Below are positions 60,301 to 64,000 of a stretch of 64,000 nucleotides of DNA, piece after piece; position 1 is the first letter of the stretch; the number at the start of each line of letters is the position of its first letter. Below the pieces are notes generated by a model. That model made no database searches. It was not told the origin of the DNA and saw only the letters and a program-made list of their open reading frames with translations. Made by a program: the position numbers and the translations under genes. Origin of the DNA: a virus; the IMG/VR virus record IMGVR_UViG_3300023170_000011, positions 42,376 through 106,375 of that record, one strand, 5' to 3'.

Positions 60301-62891
60301 TTTTTAATTATGGAAAACTGGATACCGAGTATGAGTATTTGGAGGAAAATTATACAACATCTAGGGCCAATAGGTCCAAAATAGTACCATTTATTAACAA
60401 ATGGGGTTACTTAGGAGGTACTGATGCTAGAGGTCACAAATATAGACTTAATGCTTCCCCAGCTTTTAGTCCAACCAACTTCTCGCCAAGTTTTGAGAAG
60501 GAAACCCCAGATCCAATGTACCTTACTCACGAATGGTTGCTTCTAGAGGGAGTTCCTGATGGTTATCCTGTTGATAAAATGGAAAGTCAGAATAGCTATT
60601 TGCCCTCTAAGATTGACTTGTCTAAAATAAGAAGTGCAGATCCTGCGGATAGCTTGTATTTCTCCTCCTTTTTTACTGTTGATCCATTGGATTACAGTAG
60701 TCCATACAACGTAACTGTTAATACCACAAAGGAGCTTTTCACTCCATTTGTTTATAACAAGTCTACTGGATTTTATGATTCCGTATTTAGAGGTGCAAAA
60801 ATATCTCTGAGAAGAAGAAGTACAGTTGTAAATCCACAGAGCGATCTTGAGAAATATGTGCCTAACTTTAGGGGATTCCAAGATTATAAATTTGCATCGG
60901 TGCTAAGAATAATACCTGAAACAAGCAATAGTATACAAGCTCCAGTAAGCTATGAAATAATTGAAAACACTCAGCAGAAGTGTGTTCTATTTGTTTGTAC
61001 AGCTGTAATTAAAGATTATAGAGCATTGCCACTTGGATATACTGGAGGAACCGGTGGTAACCCATCTGTAGACTATACATTACTTTACAGCTTAAGCGAT
61101 AAAAATAAGGACGCTGGCGTAGGAGCAACCGGAACTACCGGTGCAACTGGCATTCCACTTTATGAGATAGATGACATTAAGCTTAGTTCAGCTTTGGATC
61201 TATCTATGATCTCAGATAGTTCTGTCACGCAGTTTACTAATCCTGGGTTTATATACACTATACCTAACAGTGAATATGACACTGACCTAAGGGAGGAAAT
61301 AAACACGATATACCCAGTCGGTGCAAGCACTACTATTCCATCTACAGGAAAGGGAAGTTTCAGCGTACCTGCAATTTCATCTACCTATCCATGGCCTGTA
61401 GGAAGATCTAAAAATTTGGCTTCGTTCGGTCCAGTTAGCTCTAGTTATTATTTTGATATACCGTTTGCCTTTAGCTCTCCAGTTACTATCCCAGTGGGAC
61501 CAAGGAGTGCATACGAGGGTAATCCGGTATTCCAGTTAGAGGGGGGTGAGAAATACTTCGACTTCATAATGAGGAGGATTTCACTATCTCAAATTTCGGA
61601 TCGTGTAAATAACGAAAGCCCCTATATTAAGTACAGAACATATTCTTGGAACGAGGATACACAAACAACGGAGGAAAGAAGCGATTATTTCCAAATTTAT
61701 ATGCAACAACCTACTGCTCTTTACCGTGCAGCTGGTACATATCCAGTAGCTGATTATTCAGGACCACAAACACTTGGACAAAATGAACCTACTGGATATC
61801 AAATACAAGTGGGTGGCTCTTCTTATGCATCGGACATTTTAAGATATGCTGGTAAATATGAACCTTTGTTTAGGAAAATTATTAGATACAAAAACGATAA
61901 AACCGATACTATAACTGGATATAGTACGGCTGATTTGAGTTACAGGAATTGTACCTTAGCGCCAGAGAAAATATCATTCGGGGAGGTACAGAATCTTAAC
62001 TATAGTAAGGTGTCTCTAGGTAAAAACATATTGGAAAAGTCAGACAACCTTCCATTAGGGCCTGTTTATCCTTTGGTTGGTGAAACACCAATTGCTAAAA
62101 AAGACTTCCCTATTTTCCTTTCAACCTGGGATCCTGGATATTTTAACCTTTATACTTCTGCAACGCAAAATTCACCTGTTGCTGGTACCCGGTCTATGAG
62201 GGAAAATAAGTCATTCTTTGGTTCTAAAATGATGCAAACCCCATACACCATAACGGCGTACACTTTTATCACTCTTGAGGTAAACAGAACAACAGGGGAA
62301 ACTGATATTCAGAAGATTAACACTGCTGCTCAAAATGCTTTAAGTGAAATCCAGAGCATTACACCAAAAACTTCAAACACAGGTATTGGACAGCTTGGAA
62401 CCGTATTATCTAATGTGGATCTTCAGGTGTTTGACGAAGGTATTTTCCCTGACGTAGAGGTTTTCTGGCAGAAGAATGAAAGAACTAATACCCTTTATGG
62501 ATCCATCAGATTGGATAGGATCCTTAGAAGATACCTTTTGAATGCTGGTATAAGCAAGGTATTCGTTGAAAATATAATAAGTGAATTTGGTGTAGGAGAT
62601 CCAGAGAATATCAATGATGATATTAAGACTTATATCGACAAAAACGTGGTTCCAATCTACCAAGGAATTACTTTCGATCTTTTTGTTAAAAAGACTGGAA
62701 CAAATCTAACATCCACTGAACTACTACTAAGGGGTGATTTGATAGGTCCTGATAGGATAAGATATTCGTATTATTCAGAGCCCAATTATAAGCTGACCAA
62801 AAGGAATGCTCTTTCATACACCTTTGAGCTTCCACTAGAAAGTGGGAAAAACTACTCAACAACGTTTGGATTCCAGATTGAAAAAATATAA
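57360..62891 (+). CDS. Giant baseplate/tail structural protein (1843 aa)
   Basis: The longest gene in the window, 1843 residues, beta-rich and without catalytic motifs. The N-terminal region has SIANDLIFQVGELTDGS and SFLQPLWLRDELPEFFVIFKI, a segment of a type found in large baseplate proteins of T4-like phages. A GxT collagen-like stretch (GATGTTGATGIP) appears near residue 1260. The C-terminal 300 residues include a VFWQKNERTNTLYGSIRLD region and end SGKNYSTTFGFQIEKI. It is followed by a promoter motif before the collagen-like fibre. A scaffold for peripheral baseplate fibres is the most plausible role. No domain of known function can be claimed. Confidence 0.65.
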   Translation: MAAPKLFDYNSSFGLLRTNPKITGNVKVSLDSSGGVWLNSFNANPTLSSDKFKKFEVTGEDSYATDLYNFFDKGSIANDLIFQVGELTDGSSKAQEDFEFQYDFFYGSGASTLIDKNYTENFSFLQPLWLRDELPEFFVIFKIPEPLSYPYTTNVTRIQKTISYKLIQDPDSSETFQIAYGKDNSGQEVIYSSNEIFEGLDLYTNYSVVSGSGKVVEMDELKFQNQVNDVESFFNSQILPNATVVSTFDLRSETKIGKYIRSIVNNKNYKQSPIDFSFQPNTYTYYNGASIKDGVFTESGELLYDYLVSPQSSVQSDFENYVTDGFQRNGIICPNVLNMEFLFNDTDSDLYTINRYFGFYVSKNDLGNFFLNGDYFYEFRNDENNLNLPKPSRNNVGHYEDNKPNFQSSTGGVRLYYEGASGWIPGSYDTNINDAQKLYYITDKSDNFYSLKRYPNYNTTTKTWENNTPDYAKYGPYDGSSFGVTGNTSLPTGSIVVGNTSVNLQDFTGYGDKIGSIKGSLPNSNGRANIGIEFLSTEELDQEIVFKIFWPNGTRSEAAGRYDLIKSGEFGGTLVGWKEGSSYNIGNEHFYNAIDGTTDNVASAFCDCVKSISDVVWDSAPSSSTSVIRAKAAGKKVNSTFKVVAYEDYASFESAYVGLWNNTSAYSSGDVVISSDVYYQAKNNIPAATPGSENLLPPSDSTNWELYYTFSTSGIVKISGIDASVLSGITSFVGGTDYPLSRVAFDIKEINKVVEGSYIQVTSGTGVTGGASMIESVTRYVDDPAFDANGKVTGFRGYKELLVANLRDQKSVIDLGTSGSFNLFEMPKINTGVFSFFDVKDFDFDFWASDYGETPTPEFHRYFQLIPEVRGQIKENVKYLVKSGEIVVDVGTGTERKIPAGKAFIGTSVNYFQDIGFTTTGVESIVVPAIFTQILWKDVDSFYNVKGINFESNLDSFDGFYGIQSISETQSVTQSNTKEFIFNYGKLDTEYEYLEENYTTSRANRSKIVPFINKWGYLGGTDARGHKYRLNASPAFSPTNFSPSFEKETPDPMYLTHEWLLLEGVPDGYPVDKMESQNSYLPSKIDLSKIRSADPADSLYFSSFFTVDPLDYSSPYNVTVNTTKELFTPFVYNKSTGFYDSVFRGAKISLRRRSTVVNPQSDLEKYVPNFRGFQDYKFASVLRIIPETSNSIQAPVSYEIIENTQQKCVLFVCTAVIKDYRALPLGYTGGTGGNPSVDYTLLYSLSDKNKDAGVGATGTTGATGIPLYEIDDIKLSSALDLSMISDSSVTQFTNPGFIYTIPNSEYDTDLREEINTIYPVGASTTIPSTGKGSFSVPAISSTYPWPVGRSKNLASFGPVSSSYYFDIPFAFSSPVTIPVGPRSAYEGNPVFQLEGGEKYFDFIMRRISLSQISDRVNNESPYIKYRTYSWNEDTQTTEERSDYFQIYMQQPTALYRAAGTYPVADYSGPQTLGQNEPTGYQIQVGGSSYASDILRYAGKYEPLFRKIIRYKNDKTDTITGYSTADLSYRNCTLAPEKISFGEVQNLNYSKVSLGKNILEKSDNLPLGPVYPLVGETPIAKKDFPIFLSTWDPGYFNLYTSATQNSPVAGTRSMRENKSFFGSKMMQTPYTITAYTFITLEVNRTTGETDIQKINTAAQNALSEIQSITPKTSNTGIGQLGTVLSNVDLQVFDEGIFPDVEVFWQKNERTNTLYGSIRLDRILRRYLLNAGISKVFVENIISEFGVGDPENINDDIKTYIDKNVVPIYQGITFDLFVKKTGTNLTSTELLLRGDLIGPDRIRYSYYSEPNYKLTKRNALSYTFELPLESGKNYSTTFGFQIEKI

Positions 62892-62907
62892 GGGGATTAA
62901 GAGCAAA

Positions 62908-62919
62908 GAATATATAAAC
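62908..62919 (+). promoter_or_regulatory. Late-promoter-like motif GAATATATAAAC
   Basis: Lies in the 45-base gap, 29 bases before the ATG of the collagen-like fibre. Confidence 0.5.
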
Positions 62920-62936
62920 AAAGATAAGATAAGAAA

Positions 62937-64000
62937 ATGCCGAATCTGAACATAAAAGCTTTGAATGCTGGTGATACTCAGGAGTCAATAAGAGAGAAGG
63001 TTAACTCAAATTTTGATTCAATTGTAGCAGCTGGCGGCGGTCCTCAAGGTCAACAGGGACAGCAAGGTGATCAGGGACCTATCGGTCCTGCTGGTCCTAA
63101 GGGGGATCCTGGGCAGGAGGGATTGAGGGGTACGAAATGGTTTGTTCAGGGAGCGGAACCAACAGGGGGAGCAAGCGACCCTATAAGGGTTGGTGATTAT
63201 TGGGTACAAACCTTGGTTAATAATTCTATCTTTGAATACACCAGTTCTGGCTGGGTTGATACAGGACAAAACCTGAAGGCCTCTGAGGTTTTTGAGGTTG
63301 TTGCTGGAATATCTGGACCTACAGGGAGCAAAGATGCCATTGTTATTAGTAGTCCATTTCCTGAATTAAACACTTTAGTCATAAGCGACTCTGCTCCTGC
63401 GACATCAACGGTTAACCCAACTTACGCTAAATTTTTGATTTCTTCCAATGGTAACAACGATTATCCAATCATGGAGTTTTCAAAAACAAACGTAAGTGGT
63501 ATAGGGACACCTTCCGATTATAATAGGCACCCGCAATTCAGATGGATAGATCCATCTGGCACTAATTACGACCTTTTATTCTCTGTTCCTCAGGATGATT
63601 TCCGAGTTACTTCTGGTGGAAGTATGTTGCTCCAGTCAACTTCCTCTACCCTTAATATTTCCGGTAATGGTGGGCTTAATATAACTTCTGGGTCTCAAAT
63701 GACATTTACCTCAACTGGTGCTATGTCGTTTAATTCCGGAACATCTTTAATGACCTTCTCCTCTCAGAAATTTAATTTGAGCTCGAGTCTATTTGCACTT
63801 TCAGTGCCTATGACTATTTCTGGCGTTACAACCCAATCTCCTCTTTTAAGTCTTCTTAGTAGTGGTTCTGGGGACACTCTAAAGGTCCAATCTACATCTT
63901 CGTCTTCTTCTTACTATCTTCTGAGGCTATTAAGTGCAAGCACAGAAAGATTTAGTGTTAGAAATGATGGTAAAGTAACATTCCAAAGACAAGTTAATGC
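62937..64000 (+). CDS. Collagen-like tail fibre (partial, runs off the window)
   Basis: An ATG at 62937 after AAGATAAGATAAGAAA opens a frame that stays open to the window end, 354 residues so far. Residues 1-34 are a helical docking segment (SIREKVNSNFDSIV) resembling that of the short fibre at 50624. Residues 35-64 are ten G-x-y collagen triplets (GPQGQQGQQGDQ, then GPIGPAGPKGDP). A small domain with YWVQTLVNNSIFEY follows, then a long Ser/Thr-rich, strand-repeating shaft (GGSMLLQSTSSTLNISG; MTFTSTGAMSFNSGT). The receptor-binding tip and any C-terminal chaperone lie outside the window. Confidence 0.82.
   Translation, partial: MPNLNIKALNAGDTQESIREKVNSNFDSIVAAGGGPQGQQGQQGDQGPIGPAGPKGDPGQEGLRGTKWFVQGAEPTGGASDPIRVGDYWVQTLVNNSIFEYTSSGWVDTGQNLKASEVFEVVAGISGPTGSKDAIVISSPFPELNTLVISDSAPATSTVNPTYAKFLISSNGNNDYPIMEFSKTNVSGIGTPSDYNRHPQFRWIDPSGTNYDLLFSVPQDDFRVTSGGSMLLQSTSSTLNISGNGGLNITSGSQMTFTSTGAMSFNSGTSLMTFSSQKFNLSSSLFALSVPMTISGVTTQSPLLSLLSSGSGDTLKVQSTSSSSSYYLLRLLSASTERFSVRNDGKVTFQRQVN
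63039..63128 (+). repeat. Ten collagen-like G-x-y triplets
   Basis: Thirty codons encode GPQ, GQQ, GQQ, GDQ, GPI, GPA, GPK, GDP, GQE, GLR. Such stretches form short triple helices in phage fibres. Confidence 0.95.

Noticed and set aside
1-64000. tRNA genes, integrase or attachment sites
   Set aside because: No cloverleaf-like sequence, integrase motif or flanking direct repeat was noticed. A computed tRNA scan would be needed to exclude tRNAs fully.

Overview
The window is a late (virion) gene region of a large, AT-rich, T4-like contractile-tailed phage. The family calls come from reading the translated sequence and were not checked by any search. Recognisable parts are a gp21-type prohead protease fused to a scaffold, a gp23-type major capsid protein, and baseplate proteins resembling gp53, gp27, gp5, gp25, gp6 and gp7. 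No tail sheath, tail tube, portal or terminase was recognised, so those genes probably lie outside. A Bacteroidota host is inferred from weak evidence: starts are preceded by A-rich tracts with little Shine-Dalgarno, and the tail adhesins carry PKD and two-component-regulator-type propeller modules, both common in that phylum. All three stop codons are used, so there is no sign of recoding. No tRNA, rRNA, CRISPR array or insertion sequence was seen.

Layout. 1-2587 is a DNA repair cassette: a UvdE-fold protein that has lost most metal ligands, a NEIL1-like DNA glycosylase and a DnaQ-fold exonuclease. 2653-14745 is the head module: a nucleotidyltransferase-fold protein, an 899-residue protein with hydrophobic segments, the protease-scaffold fusion, the capsid protein and four probable internal head proteins. 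14797-17617 is an accessory cassette of a putative glycosyltransferase, a P-loop kinase-like protein and an intact asparagine synthetase. 17658-23685 holds small virion or unknown proteins, a second glycosyltransferase, a NUDIX protein and one reverse-strand gene. 23707-33709 is the tail hub module. 33758-36314 holds an S1-domain protein and an amidoligase-like protein. 37124-49156 is the baseplate wedge plus large adhesins. 49153-50558 is a reverse-strand pair (PhoH-like ATPase, glycosyltransferase). 50624-64000 holds fibres and giant structural proteins, ending in a collagen-like fibre cut by the window edge.

Two sequence-level systems tie the genes together. First, a motif close to GGATATATAAAG lies 26-43 bases upstream of about ten start codons on both strands and is probably this phage's late promoter. 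One copy lies in the loop of a terminator, one seems to serve two divergent genes, and one lies inside the protease-scaffold gene ahead of a possible separate scaffold start. Second, proteins around the capsid gene share an N-terminal signature (aliphatic-x-x-F-x-x-F/W) and the tripeptide [ILV]-N-E, often followed by S, A, G or D. This fits the I/L-x-E cleavage rule of the T4 gp21 protease and the capsid-targeting leaders of T4 internal proteins. The signature is also on the nucleotidyltransferase-fold protein, which suggests an enzyme packaged in the head and delivered at infection. This is the best candidate here for an undescribed system.
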